Shown here: one piece after another, positions 21,738 to 29,193 of the stretch | How positions within the stretch are numbered: the first letter of the stretch is position 1 | Layout of the letters: each line of letters opens with the position of its first letter | Assembly: GCA_016180195.1 (NCBI GenBank) | Contig: JACPBS010000013.1 | Span: forward strand, 1-34,485 | Length of the DNA: 34,485 bases | Origin: Candidatus Woesearchaeota archaeon | GTDB lineage: Archaea > Nanobdellota > Nanobdellia > Woesearchaeales > UBA10216 | Direction of reading: 5' to 3' | Position numbers and translations under genes: made by a program | The notes under the pieces: model-generated | The model's input: the letters and a program-made list of their open reading frames with translations, nothing else | The model's database searches: none | Told to the model about the DNA's origin: nothing

Positions 21738-22428
21738 CTGATTCACCGCTGTATTTCTCTTTTAGTGTCGCCTTTTGGATCTCGTAGATTTCCTTGCAGG
21801 CTATTTTTCCCATTTCAAGCGCTTTTACAAGCTCTTCCTTTGTGATTTCCCCGTCCATCTGGAGCAGGGTTATCTTGTCTGTCTTGGGCATGAACGCTAC
21901 TGGTATGTCTGCGACCTCGCCTTCTGTTGATTCCTCATCATAGTTGAGGTCCACCATTATCTGCTCATTTACCTTTCCTACGGATACTGCGCTTACAAGG
22001 TCTCTCATGGCTATGCCCGCATCGGCAAGCGCTATTGCAGCTGCGCATATTCCTGCGCATCTTGTGCCTGCATCTGTCTGTGGAAGCTCGATGAATACGT
22101 CAACCACTGCATTGGGGAACTCCTCCAGGTTTAGTACAGGGAGCAGCGCTTTTTCAGTTACAAGCGAGATCTCGACAGACCTTCTGCTTGGTCCTGGCTT
22201 GACTCTTTCCCCTGATCCTGAGAAAGGCATCATGTTGTATTTGCATCTCAGGACGCCCTTCGTCGGGTCCTGTAGGAATTTCGGGTAGAGCTCTCTTGGC
22301 CCGTATACCGCAGCATAGGCTATCGTGTCGCCTATCTGGAACATTGCGGATCCATCCGCATTTTTGATGACACCTGCTTTCGCAGTTATCGGCCTGGTTT
22401 CTTCCAGTTTTCTTCCGTCTTTTCTCAT
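21727..22428 (-). CDS. rrp41: Exosome complex exonuclease Rrp41
   Basis: The phosphorolytic RNase PH-type subunit of the exosome, 233 residues. It has RKDGRKLEETRPI at the start, YNMMPFSGSGERVKPGPSRR for RNA contact, the phosphate-binding QTDAGTRCAGICAA, and the catalytic acid region VADIPVAFMPKTDKITLLQ. It overlaps rrp4 upstream by 4 bases and rrp42 downstream, so the three exosome genes are translationally linked. Confidence 0.96.
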   Translation of the reverse strand: MRKDGRKLEETRPITAKAGVIKNADGSAMFQIGDTIAYAAVYGPRELYPKFLQDPTKGVLRCKYNMMPFSGSGERVKPGPSRRSVEISLVTEKALLPVLNLEEFPNAVVDVFIELPQTDAGTRCAGICAAAIALADAGIAMRDLVSAVSVGKVNEQIMVDLNYDEESTEGEVADIPVAFMPKTDKITLLQMDGEITKEELVKALEMGKIACKEIYEIQKATLKEKYSGESDEE

Positions 22429-23123
22429 TTTTCATCACTTCTCTGTTTCTTTTTTTCAAGGAATTCCTTGATTCTATCGGTTAGCCCCGATGTGTGTGAT
22501 TCGCTTTCTATTTTCCTGATCGCCTCTTCGGCAATCATCTCATTTTCAGGCTCGCCCTGTATCCATACAACCCCGTTCTGGCCTACAGTTATCCTGCTGC
22601 CAGTTGCATCTTTTATCATTGTTATCATTGATCCCTGCTTTCCTATGATCCTTGGGACCTTGTAGGTGTTCACGTGGATTATCCTGCCTTCTCCAAGCTT
22701 CCTTAATCCCGGGGCTTTCATTGTGAGGTCTACAAGGTTTTGTGTTGTCACGTTGATTATTTTTGTGACAATGTAGTCTCCGAAGCTGTAATATTTTGTC
22801 AGGTCAGAGCCCCTCGCTATGAATTCGGAGGTTCCGTCTTTCATGGAAAGCATGGCGGAGTATGCGGAGTTTATGTCAACTCTCCATCCGTTGATGGTGA
22901 CATCGCTTATCTTCCCGATGATCGTGTCCCCTACTTTGGGCATGTATTTTCCTGAAAGGGGTATTACCCTTATCAGTCTTCCATCTATGCTTACAAGCCC
23001 AAGCTTGCCGGCTATTATCTTTTCGCCTTCCCTGAAAGTGCCGTACGAGGGAAGGTAATCCATTCCTGTTGCGAGATCCTCGCCAGGAACAACTATCTCC
23101 TTTTCCTTTATCATAATTCCCAT
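22425..23123 (-). CDS. rrp4: Exosome cap subunit Rrp4
   Basis: RNA-binding cap of the exosome, 232 residues: an N-terminal domain (VVPGEDLATGMDYLPSYGTF), an S1 domain (about 65-135: VGDTIIGKISDVTINGWRVD) and a KH domain (about 148-200: KVPRIIGKQGSMITMIKDAT). The C-terminal tail is charged. A GTGATG ribosome-binding context precedes ATG 23123. It sits between SBDS and rrp41. Confidence 0.95.
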   Translation of the reverse strand: MGIMIKEKEIVVPGEDLATGMDYLPSYGTFREGEKIIAGKLGLVSIDGRLIRVIPLSGKYMPKVGDTIIGKISDVTINGWRVDINSAYSAMLSMKDGTSEFIARGSDLTKYYSFGDYIVTKIINVTTQNLVDLTMKAPGLRKLGEGRIIHVNTYKVPRIIGKQGSMITMIKDATGSRITVGQNGVVWIQGEPENEMIAEEAIRKIESESHTSGLTDRIKEFLEKKKQRSDEK

Positions 23124-23130
23124 TTTTTCA

Positions 23131-23853
23131 TCACTTCGATTTTATTATTTTTGTTTCGCAGCTTCCATGCGTGAGCTTGTTTAGCTGGTCGAATAGCTCT
23201 TGCTGGAGCCCTGCTGGAACCTCTATCCTTGCGGACAGGCTGCCGTCGTTCTGCCAGCTGTCTTCAAGGATTGTTCCGTGGTTTTTCAATATTGAGTATG
23301 ATTTTGATGCGTGCTGTGCGGGTATTTTGACCTCTATTTCCCTTATTTCAAATCTTATTGGGAGGATGGGCCGTATCCCTTTGATTATGTCATTGAGCTG
23401 GTCCTCTGCTCTCTTGTGGTCGTCTATGTGCAGTTTTGCCTCTTCTATCGCATTTGCTATCCTCTGAGGGGGGTGTGGCAGGTTTGTCCTGGGGTCTATT
23501 CCGTTCTTGTGGATGGTGTTTATTATCCAGTTGAGCTTCTGCTCCCTTTTTTTATCCCTGTACTCGGCCGTAAGCTGGATTTCGCCTTTCGATATTATGG
23601 CAGCTATCATTTCATCGTGGTTGTCTGTTTTGAACACGTTCTTGAGCGTGTGTTCGGATGCAAGGAGGCCTTTGTGCGCGTCCGAGAAAATTTTGTCAGA
23701 AAGTATGACGTCCTTCATGCTCATTGGCTTTCCTGCCTTCAGGTCCATTGCAGCATCGGGATTTATTGCTACCTCGAATTTTTCACCCGCGGTTTTTAGT
23801 CTTGCGATGTTGAAGCTGGGCCTTTCGCCCCCGTACATCTGGTCGCCCTTCAT
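23131..23853 (-). CDS. Ribosome maturation protein SBDS (Sdo1)
   Basis: Archaeal homologue of the Shwachman-Bodian-Diamond protein, which in eukaryotes releases eIF6 from the 60S subunit. The 240-residue protein has the N-terminal FYSH domain (about 10-95: LKTAGEKFEVAINPDAAMDL), the helical domain (100-165: NWIINTIHKNGIDPRTNLPH) and a C-terminal ferredoxin-like domain (PIRFEIREIEVKIPAQHASK). An ATGA overlap joins it to psmA. It is placed between proteasome and exosome genes, as in many archaea. Confidence 0.95.
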   Translation of the reverse strand: MKGDQMYGGERPSFNIARLKTAGEKFEVAINPDAAMDLKAGKPMSMKDVILSDKIFSDAHKGLLASEHTLKNVFKTDNHDEMIAAIISKGEIQLTAEYRDKKREQKLNWIINTIHKNGIDPRTNLPHPPQRIANAIEEAKLHIDDHKRAEDQLNDIIKGIRPILPIRFEIREIEVKIPAQHASKSYSILKNHGTILEDSWQNDGSLSARIEVPAGLQQELFDQLNKLTHGSCETKIIKSK

Positions 23854-24602
23854 TTTTCGCTTTTCCTTGCTTTCCCTTTGACTTCGTCTATGAGCTTTTC
23901 GATTTCCTGCCTTTTCATCTTTGTGAATTTTTTTTCGTCTGTTCTTATGTAGGCGCCGTCTATTCTTTCGCTTGAGAATTCCTTGTCAAGGATCTTGTAC
24001 AGCCCTTTTATTCCCAGCTTTATTGCCTCCTGGATTGTCATGTCCTCCTTGTATTCCTTTCTTAGCATCTCCTCTATCTCGGTTTCCCCTTCCCCGATTA
24101 CTGTTGCCTTGTACTGGAAGAATATTCCTGTCGGGTCTGTTTCGAATAGTTTTGGCCCTGTTGTGTCGATGCCTGCAATAAGTATGGATACTCCAAACGG
24201 CCTTAATCCGCCGCTTTGTGTGCAAATCTGCTTTAGGTTGCATATATCCTTAACTATGCTTATGGAATCAATAGGGGTGTCATATGTTACCTTGTGCTGC
24301 TGGGCCCTTAGCTGTGCCCTTTCTATCAGGACTCTCGCGTCTGATAATATTCCTGATGCTGTTGCCCCGATATGGTCATCTATCTGGTATACCTTTTCGA
24401 CTGCTTCGGGCACGACTAGGGTGTCAACAATCCTTTTGTCAGTTACCAGGACTACGCCTTCCTTGCATACAATGCCAATTGCAGTGCTTCCTTGCCTGAC
24501 TGTTTTTTTTGCATATTCCACCTGGAGCAGCCTGCCGTCCGGGCTGAACATTGTTATTGCCCTGTCATAACCCATCAGTTGGTGTGGCATTGGTTGTTGC
24601 AT
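23850..24602 (-). CDS. psmA: Proteasome alpha subunit
   Basis: Outer-ring subunit of the 20S proteasome, 250 residues from ATG 24602. The N-terminal gate and H0 region GYDRAITMFSPDGRLLQVEY, then AKKTVRQGSTAIGI, is canonical; the lysine of the ATPase-docking pocket is in the KGVVLVTDKR-type strand region. The start is chosen by a GGAGG ribosome-binding site 6 bases before it; a TTG at 24617 would give a TTGA overlap with pop5. The beta subunit is not in the window. Confidence 0.95.
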   Translation of the reverse strand: MQQPMPHQLMGYDRAITMFSPDGRLLQVEYAKKTVRQGSTAIGIVCKEGVVLVTDKRIVDTLVVPEAVEKVYQIDDHIGATASGILSDARVLIERAQLRAQQHKVTYDTPIDSISIVKDICNLKQICTQSGGLRPFGVSILIAGIDTTGPKLFETDPTGIFFQYKATVIGEGETEIEEMLRKEYKEDMTIQEAIKLGIKGLYKILDKEFSSERIDGAYIRTDEKKFTKMKRQEIEKLIDEVKGKARKSEK

Positions 24603-24613
24603 TTTTTCCCTCC

Positions 24614-24949
24614 TCAATAGTATTTTTTAATGGCCTTTTTCAGTATGCCGCTCATTCCCAAGCTTCTTATTATGGCCTGGTTTTCCCCGGCCTTTCCGGC
24701 CAGGCACAGCGATGCTTTGATGTTATCCATGCTTTTTCTTTCCCCGGATAATATACCGCGCTGCCTCTTGATGTCCCACTTGTCTTGGAGTACCCTGAGC
24801 TTTGATCTGGAAAGCCCGGATGTCCCTGTGAAGCTTGAGATTGCGTCTACAACTGCTTCTTTTGCATCTGCGAATGAGTGCTTTTCAGAAGAGATTATCT
24901 CGAATACCAAATATCGCCTTTTGTCTTTTAAGCTCGGCAATGATCTCAT
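24614..24949 (-). CDS. rnp2: RNase P protein component Pop5
   Basis: Ribonuclease P protein component 2 (Pop5), 111 residues, helping the RNA subunit process tRNA 5' ends. The family opening LPSLKDKRRYLVFEI, the middle LRVLQDKWDIKRQRGILSGE and the end SGILKKAIKKY match Pop5/Rpp14. It is the first gene of the minus-strand block; a TATA-like CTTTAAATATAATC (about 25018-25031) implies a leader of about 50 bases. Confidence 0.92.
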   Translation of the reverse strand: MRSLPSLKDKRRYLVFEIISSEKHSFADAKEAVVDAISSFTGTSGLSRSKLRVLQDKWDIKRQRGILSGERKSMDNIKASLCLAGKAGENQAIIRSLGMSGILKKAIKKYY

Positions 24950-25163
24950 CTTCTAATATCGAGAAACAAGCTGTCTTTACGCTTCCCTTCTTCTCGCAAA
25001 CCCGTGGAAAGGACTTGATTATATTTAAAGGTTGCGTTTTTTTTTTGTGCATTTGGTAACAGCCAGTCCTGATGGGATTCATGGGTGTGGCGGACGCAAG
25101 AAAAAAATTTATATAGTCAAATGACTGCTTTTTTCCTTGCTGTTTTTTTTGTTGGTGGTGAAT

Positions 25164-25487
25164 ATGGAACAAGCCAGGATGATGCGTTGCGGAATTTGTA
25201 ATATCAAGTCTGAAATAAGCGAGATGAAGTACCATAAGAGCGGCGAATATCTTCTTTGCACTGCATGCCATGAGAAGCAGAGCCCTGGCAGGAAGATGGT
25301 TGTTGAAAAGCCTTCATCATCTTCAAAAGGCGTGGGAAAGATAGGCTATATGTGCAAGAATTGCAGCTACAGCTTTTCCAGGGCAAGGGATCATAAATTT
25401 GATGTTTGCCCGTATTGCGGCAAGAACACTGTTTCGCTCGTTGATAATGGAGGTGCTCAGAATTTCATTGACGAGTCTCTTTTTTGA
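25164..25487 (+). CDS. Two-zinc-ribbon protein
   Basis: A 107-residue protein with two separated C4 zinc ribbons: CGIC plus CTAC in the first 40 residues and CKNC plus CPYC in the second half (YMCKNCSYSFSRARDHKFDV). A serine/lysine-rich linker joins them. Probably nucleic-acid or protein binding; I cannot name a family. The ATG at 25164 follows a GGTGGTG ribosome-binding site; a TATA-like AATTTATATAG is at 25107-25117. It is followed by the DUF2062 gene 2 bases later. Confidence 0.78.
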   Translation: MEQARMMRCGICNIKSEISEMKYHKSGEYLLCTACHEKQSPGRKMVVEKPSSSSKGVGKIGYMCKNCSYSFSRARDHKFDVCPYCGKNTVSLVDNGGAQNFIDESLF

Positions 25488-25489
25488 CC

Positions 25490-25957
25490 ATGTTTGGTAT
25501 TGATCGCGAGATAAATAAGCGGCTTTCAGACCACAACAAGTGGATACATGGAAAGTTGGGGGAGATTGCGAAGAAGGATTCCACTCCTCATGAAGTTGCT
25601 TTTGGGGTTGCCTTAGGGGTTTTTGTCGGCATGGCAACGCCTGGTTTTGATGTTCTTGTTGCGCTTTTGGTTGTTTTGCTTCTTAAGGTTCACAGGATTG
25701 CCGTCCTTATCGGAGTAGCGCTTATAAATCCTATTACAACTGCTTTTTTGTACCCGATTAGTTTCAAGCTTGGCGCTTTTTTTGTCGGGTATGAGCCTGT
25801 TAAGGATGTTTCTTTTTTTTCGCTCACCAATCTTTTAAGCTTGTCAAAGCCGCTTTTGGTGGGAAATGTTATAATGGCGTTCCTGCTGGGCATGCTTGCT
25901 TATGCTATAACATATTGGCTTTATTATGTCGTGCATTACAAAAAAAGGAAGAAATAA
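25490..25957 (+). CDS. DUF2062 membrane protein
   Basis: A 155-residue membrane protein of the DUF2062 family. The signature TPHEVAFGVALGVFVGMATP, then the hydrophobic DVLVALLVVLLLK, INPITTAFLYPISFKLG and a final membrane helix (MAFLLGMLAYAITYWLYYVV) are all visible. The tail is basic. DUF2062 is sometimes linked to glycosyltransferases and cell-envelope genes; its role is unknown. ATG 25490 is preferred over TTG 25484. Confidence 0.85.
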   Translation: MFGIDREINKRLSDHNKWIHGKLGEIAKKDSTPHEVAFGVALGVFVGMATPGFDVLVALLVVLLLKVHRIAVLIGVALINPITTAFLYPISFKLGAFFVGYEPVKDVSFFSLTNLLSLSKPLLVGNVIMAFLLGMLAYAITYWLYYVVHYKKRKK

Positions 25958-25989
25958 ATTTTTATATGCCATGTTAAGATCGCTCTCTT

Positions 25990-26751
25990 ATGAACACGCT
26001 TCTCGAGGCAATAATACTTGGGCTAGGCTACAATCCTGAAAAAGGGACAGCAGTTTCTCCTGAAGATTCTGCATGGATTGCGGAGATTCTGTCTTCAGGC
26101 AATCCAAAGGGCATTTTGCTGGTGGAAGGAGACGGTGTTTTACATAAGGGAAGCGAGTCATATTCTTCACAAGGCTGGGTTGTTTACCCGATGGCTAATG
26201 GATTGTCTTTGAGGCCTTTTGGTAACGGGGATAGAAGAGACCCGCCTATTTTTTCGCATGATTATCGTGGATTAATTAAGGCAAATGGAGCCCAATCAGG
26301 CGGATCTAACAAGCTTACGCTAGAACAGAGAGCAGGACAGGAGCTGAGTTTGGTTTGGAAAGGTGACATGCTTTTTGTTCCAGCATTCAGGGAAGGTGTT
26401 GATGGGAAGAACGCGTTTTGGGGTTTTGTAGCCCGATATTGTGGAATCGAAAGCCTGCAAGCTGTCAGGCTGAATGGTCCCATGCTCTCAAATGTTCCGT
26501 ATTTCAGGGCAGAAAGCAAAGGCGTGAAACTTGAGCTTGATACAAGGCATGACCATTTTTATGTCGGGGCAAAATTTAATTTTCCCCGGAGTGGCGATGA
26601 TCTGAAGACAGGGTTTGCGTCAAGTCATATCCGTTTTTTAGCAGATGGGATGCCTTTGGATGGCCAGTCCTCTATCAGGTCTCTTGATGCTTACATTACT
26701 GGTTTTGGTGACGATGTTATAAACTATCTCGGTGCCCTTTTGCATCGTTGA
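25990..26751 (+). CDS. Hypothetical protein
   Basis: A 253-residue soluble protein I do not recognise. The first third (ILLVEGDGVLHKGSESYSSQ) and the end (SLDAYITGFGDDVINYLGAL) are well-formed, and glycines and aspartates are frequent. There is no signal peptide, membrane helix or CxxC. A TATA-like ATTTTTATATG sits 25-33 bases before the ATG. Codon use looks like that of its neighbours. Confidence 0.65.
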   Translation: MNTLLEAIILGLGYNPEKGTAVSPEDSAWIAEILSSGNPKGILLVEGDGVLHKGSESYSSQGWVVYPMANGLSLRPFGNGDRRDPPIFSHDYRGLIKANGAQSGGSNKLTLEQRAGQELSLVWKGDMLFVPAFREGVDGKNAFWGFVARYCGIESLQAVRLNGPMLSNVPYFRAESKGVKLELDTRHDHFYVGAKFNFPRSGDDLKTGFASSHIRFLADGMPLDGQSSIRSLDAYITGFGDDVINYLGALLHR

Positions 26752-26791
26752 GTATAGAAAACTTTTTAATATGGGAAGATTCTGATTTTTT

Positions 26792-27031
26792 ATGCCGAAA
26801 TACAAGGTTATATATGACAAAATCACTTGTATTGGTGCAGCCAGTTGTGTTGCGGTGGCACCTAAATTCTGGGAGCTTGTTGGTGACAAGGCAATCCTCA
26901 AGGGTGCGAAGTTCAATGAGCAGACCAAGAAGTTCGAGCTGATTGTTGATTTGCCTGAGGACATCAAGCTTAACCTGGATGCAGAGGCTGTGTGCCCTGT
27001 TGCCGCTATAAAGGTTGAGAAGCTGGAATAG
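26792..27031 (+). CDS. Three-cysteine single-cluster ferredoxin
   Basis: A 79-residue monocluster ferredoxin of the Thermotoga/Pyrococcus kind. Cluster ligands are Cys13, Cys19 and Cys68 (CIGAASC and AVCPVAAI). The position of the second ligand (residue 16), normally Cys or Asp, is Ala, so a [3Fe-4S] or a labile [4Fe-4S] cluster is expected. Acts as a small electron carrier. A TATA-like CTTTTTAATATG lies about 20-31 bases before the ATG. The 3' end overlaps the convergent UPF0489-type gene by 26 bases. Confidence 0.9.
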   Translation: MPKYKVIYDKITCIGAASCVAVAPKFWELVGDKAILKGAKFNEQTKKFELIVDLPEDIKLNLDAEAVCPVAAIKVEKLE

Positions 27032-27737
27032 AACTGTATAGCGAGTTTAGGGCTTTTACAACTTTTTCTTCCATTTCATTTACCAGTTCTGGAGGGGCGA
27101 AGGTTTGGGGCGTCTGGGATCTGGCTATTGTTATGAGGTTAGGTTTCGGAAATTGCGCCAGCCACTGCATTGCTGAATTTATGCTCACTTCTGGATTCGG
27201 ATTAGGATGGCCTTCCAGGACAATGCCATCCAAGTCTATGTCAACGATTATCCTCGTATTGGATAATTTGACATCTCGGTATTTGTTAGAGAAACGGATT
27301 ATGGCCCTTGTCTGGGGCTCTCCATTCACCCAGTTGATTGTGTTTGTTGAGAGCTTGGTCAGGTTTTTTAATGGGGCATTAAGGCCGTAAATTGCCATGT
27401 ATTCGGGGAATCTTGGGTTGTAGAAGAGCAGGGTATTTATAAGGCCATAATAGGCTGCTGTGGAAATAAATGATGAGATGCCGACGTGCAATTGAGAGTA
27501 TGCCCTCCAGTCAATATTTCCTTTCATTGCAATATCAATCGGCTTTACGTCCCATGCAACCATGTCGGAGTGGGAGTCTATATGCAAAACCAGGAATGGT
27601 TCTCCATTAAAGCAGCTTTTCCAATAGAAAAGCACCTCATTATGCGGGTCTACAACTATGGTTTCTATGCCTGCAATCTTGAGTTCTTTTGGAGGGGTGT
27701 AGATTCCTCTTGTTATTGGACTGGCAGCATAGGTCAT
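27006..27737 (-). CDS. UPF0489-type, arginase-fold-like protein (copy 2)
   Basis: A 243-residue relative of the protein at 1663-2427, with the same probable metal-site motifs: VVDPHNEVLFYW (28-39), IDSHSD (53-58), DIDLD (166-170) and ITIARSQTP (202-210). The N-terminal IYTPPKELKIAGI is also shared. The segment between the second and third motif differs most, as expected for a substrate-specific part. It stands alone with its own A/T-rich promoter (about 27750-27765), away from the lysine genes. Enzymatic role unknown. Confidence 0.72.
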   Translation of the reverse strand: MTYAASPITRGIYTPPKELKIAGIETIVVDPHNEVLFYWKSCFNGEPFLVLHIDSHSDMVAWDVKPIDIAMKGNIDWRAYSQLHVGISSFISTAAYYGLINTLLFYNPRFPEYMAIYGLNAPLKNLTKLSTNTINWVNGEPQTRAIIRFSNKYRDVKLSNTRIIVDIDLDGIVLEGHPNPNPEVSINSAMQWLAQFPKPNLITIARSQTPQTFAPPELVNEMEEKVVKALNSLYSSIPASQPL

Positions 27738-27809
27738 ACGAGAGGTAATTAGAATTTATTTAAAAAAAAATGTCAATAGCTTATTAAGCAATGATCTGTT
27801 ACTGTAGTT

Positions 27810-27857
27810 ATGGATTTCGCATGCCGGAAGAACCACCGGACATTTCCGGAAATCCAT
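27810..27857. other. Long inverted repeat in gene-free stretch
   Basis: ATGGATTTC (27810-27818) and GAAATCCAT (27849-27857) form a 9-bp stem that encloses a second small stem CCGG/CCGG. The 276 bases from 27738 to 28013 hold no convincing gene; a small structured RNA or regulatory element is possible. A second dyad, GGCGC/GCGCC, lies at 27982-28002 beside the next start codon. Confidence 0.3.
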
Positions 27858-28013
27858 CGGATCGATTTTTTTAACGTCGCCAAATTCGTTTTTTCTCTCA
27901 CTTTCACTGGACATTTGCTGGCGCAGGGAATTTATATGGCATTTAATCATGGTTTACAATCCTTTCGGGTTAAAGGAGTTCGGCGCTGCATTTTGCGGCG
28001 CCTTATTTTTAAG

Positions 28014-28235
28014 ATGGGCTTCATAAAAATCAACGGTAGGATGCTTGATGCAGAAGAGCATAGGAATGATGTATCTATGCTAAGGCATGAGATTGCAGCT
28101 GAGCTTTCTGAATTGGTGGAAAAATATGGCTTTGATGTTGTCAGGAAGGAGTTCAAGGGTTATAATTGCCTTTTCATCTGCTGCATTAATGTTAACATGG
28201 GCCTTTTGGCGGAAATAAGGTTCAAAAAGAGGTAA
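28014..28235 (+). CDS. Small hypothetical protein
   Basis: A 73-residue protein not recognised. It starts with a strand (FIKINGRML), has a helix (RHEIAAELSELVEKYGF), then two strands (NCLFICCINVNMGLLAEIRF): an alpha-beta mini-domain. A TATA-like AATTTATATGG (about 27930-27940) and an AAAGGAG ribosome-binding site (27972-27978) lie upstream; the latter would suit an in-frame TTG at 27993 better than the ATG at 28014. The open frame further upstream is low-quality sequence and was excluded. Confidence 0.5.
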   Translation: MGFIKINGRMLDAEEHRNDVSMLRHEIAAELSELVEKYGFDVVRKEFKGYNCLFICCINVNMGLLAEIRFKKR

Positions 28236-28236
28236 T

Positions 28237-28551
28237 CTATTTGTAAGCTTTCACGCTTATTCCTTCCATCTCGCTTCCAAACATTGGATCGCGGACAATC
28301 GCATCAATTGTGTTGCCGGGCTTTATTGATGTTTTCCACTTGTTGGAAAAATTTACTGGTTTTTGGTTGCCTGAGATATAAACAAGGTATCCTTGTTCTT
28401 TGTGGCCATAATAGGGTTTTATTCCAGCAACAACCCCAGTCACTTGCCTTACCGGCTGCATGCTTTTCCAGAAATCTTCAGATATGTTGGAGAAATAGGC
28501 TGTTACAGTTATCAAAAGAGATAGTATTGCTGCGTTTTGTGTGCTGTTCAT
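28237..28551 (-). CDS. Small membrane-anchored beta-domain protein, tandem copy 2
   Basis: A 104-residue protein with an N-terminal hydrophobic stretch (AAILSLLITVTAYF) acting as signal anchor, then a short beta domain: VTGVVAGIKPYYGHKEQGYL, VYISG, and IKPGNTIDAIV. The same layout occurs in the upstream gene (GTITAIEQ, YYVTVDGE, IKVGDSIDMRV), with which it has an ATGA overlap. This looks like a tandem duplication of an OB-like domain facing the outside of the membrane. Function unknown. Confidence 0.65.
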   Translation of the reverse strand: MNSTQNAAILSLLITVTAYFSNISEDFWKSMQPVRQVTGVVAGIKPYYGHKEQGYLVYISGNQKPVNFSNKWKTSIKPGNTIDAIVRDPMFGSEMEGISVKAYK

Positions 28552-28826
28552 TTAACTCTCATGTCTATGGAATCCCCGACTTTTATTTGCGGGTCCCATT
28601 CAGAAAACTTGTACATTCTTTCGCCATCTACAGTTACGTAATATCTTACCCCTGAGAATCCTAGGTCGCCTCCTGTGTAGATTTTCTGCTCGATTGCAGT
28701 AATTGTTCCCTTTGCAAAGAGTTCTTGCTGTCTTGGTTTTTCAGCAGCTAATAGGTATGCTGCTGTTACTGAAGCTATCAAAATCGTTGGTATGCAGGGA
28801 ACTCTTAACTTCTGTCGCAGGCTCAT
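28548..28826 (-). CDS. Small membrane-anchored beta-domain protein, tandem copy 1
   Basis: A 92-residue protein. The N-terminal helix IPTILIASVTAAYLLAA is a signal anchor. The rest is a compact beta domain with GTITAIEQKIYTGGDLGFSG, VRYYVTVDGE and IKVGDSIDMRVK, resembling its downstream neighbour. No family recognised. First gene of a two-gene minus-strand unit. Confidence 0.65.
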   Translation of the reverse strand: MSLRQKLRVPCIPTILIASVTAAYLLAAEKPRQQELFAKGTITAIEQKIYTGGDLGFSGVRYYVTVDGERMYKFSEWDPQIKVGDSIDMRVK

Positions 28827-28902
28827 TTATTCGAAGAGTGGCATATCATTTAAATAATTTTTCGCCAAAACCAATAAATAATTCCTCATTATCCTGTTCT
28901 TT

Positions 28903-29193
28903 ATGTCTAAGTCCGCTACTATTACTGATGAGAAGCTTGACAGGTATTTTTCTGTCACGAGGGCTGCAATCGCAAAGGTAGTCATTTCTGCAATTAACGA
29001 GGAGCAGAAGAGGATTGCTGAGGACCTGTTTGACATGGCGCAAAGGTATTTTTCTGATGCTGCCCATTTCAGGGAGAAGGGTGATTTTGTTTCCGCTTTC
29101 GGCGCGGTTAATTATGCTCATGCATGGCTTGATGCAGGCGCGAGGATGGGCCTTTTTGATGTGCATGACTCTGACTTGTTCGCTTCTGATTAG
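28903..29193 (+). CDS. DUF357 protein
   Basis: A 96-residue helical archaeal protein of the DUF357 family. The signature AQRYFSDAAHFREKGDFVSA followed by FGAVNYAHAWLDAGARMGLF is very clear. The fold is an alpha-helical bundle; the role is unknown, though the family is widely kept in archaea. The 3' end overlaps the convergent cbf5 by 4 bases. Confidence 0.9.
   Translation: MSKSATITDEKLDRYFSVTRAAIAKVVISAINEEQKRIAEDLFDMAQRYFSDAAHFREKGDFVSAFGAVNYAHAWLDAGARMGLFDVHDSDLFASD

Noticed and set aside
27810-28013. N-terminal extension of the small gene at 28014
   Set aside because: The sequence before 28014 lies over the inverted repeats and has no protein-like pattern; only the last 73 codons look coded.
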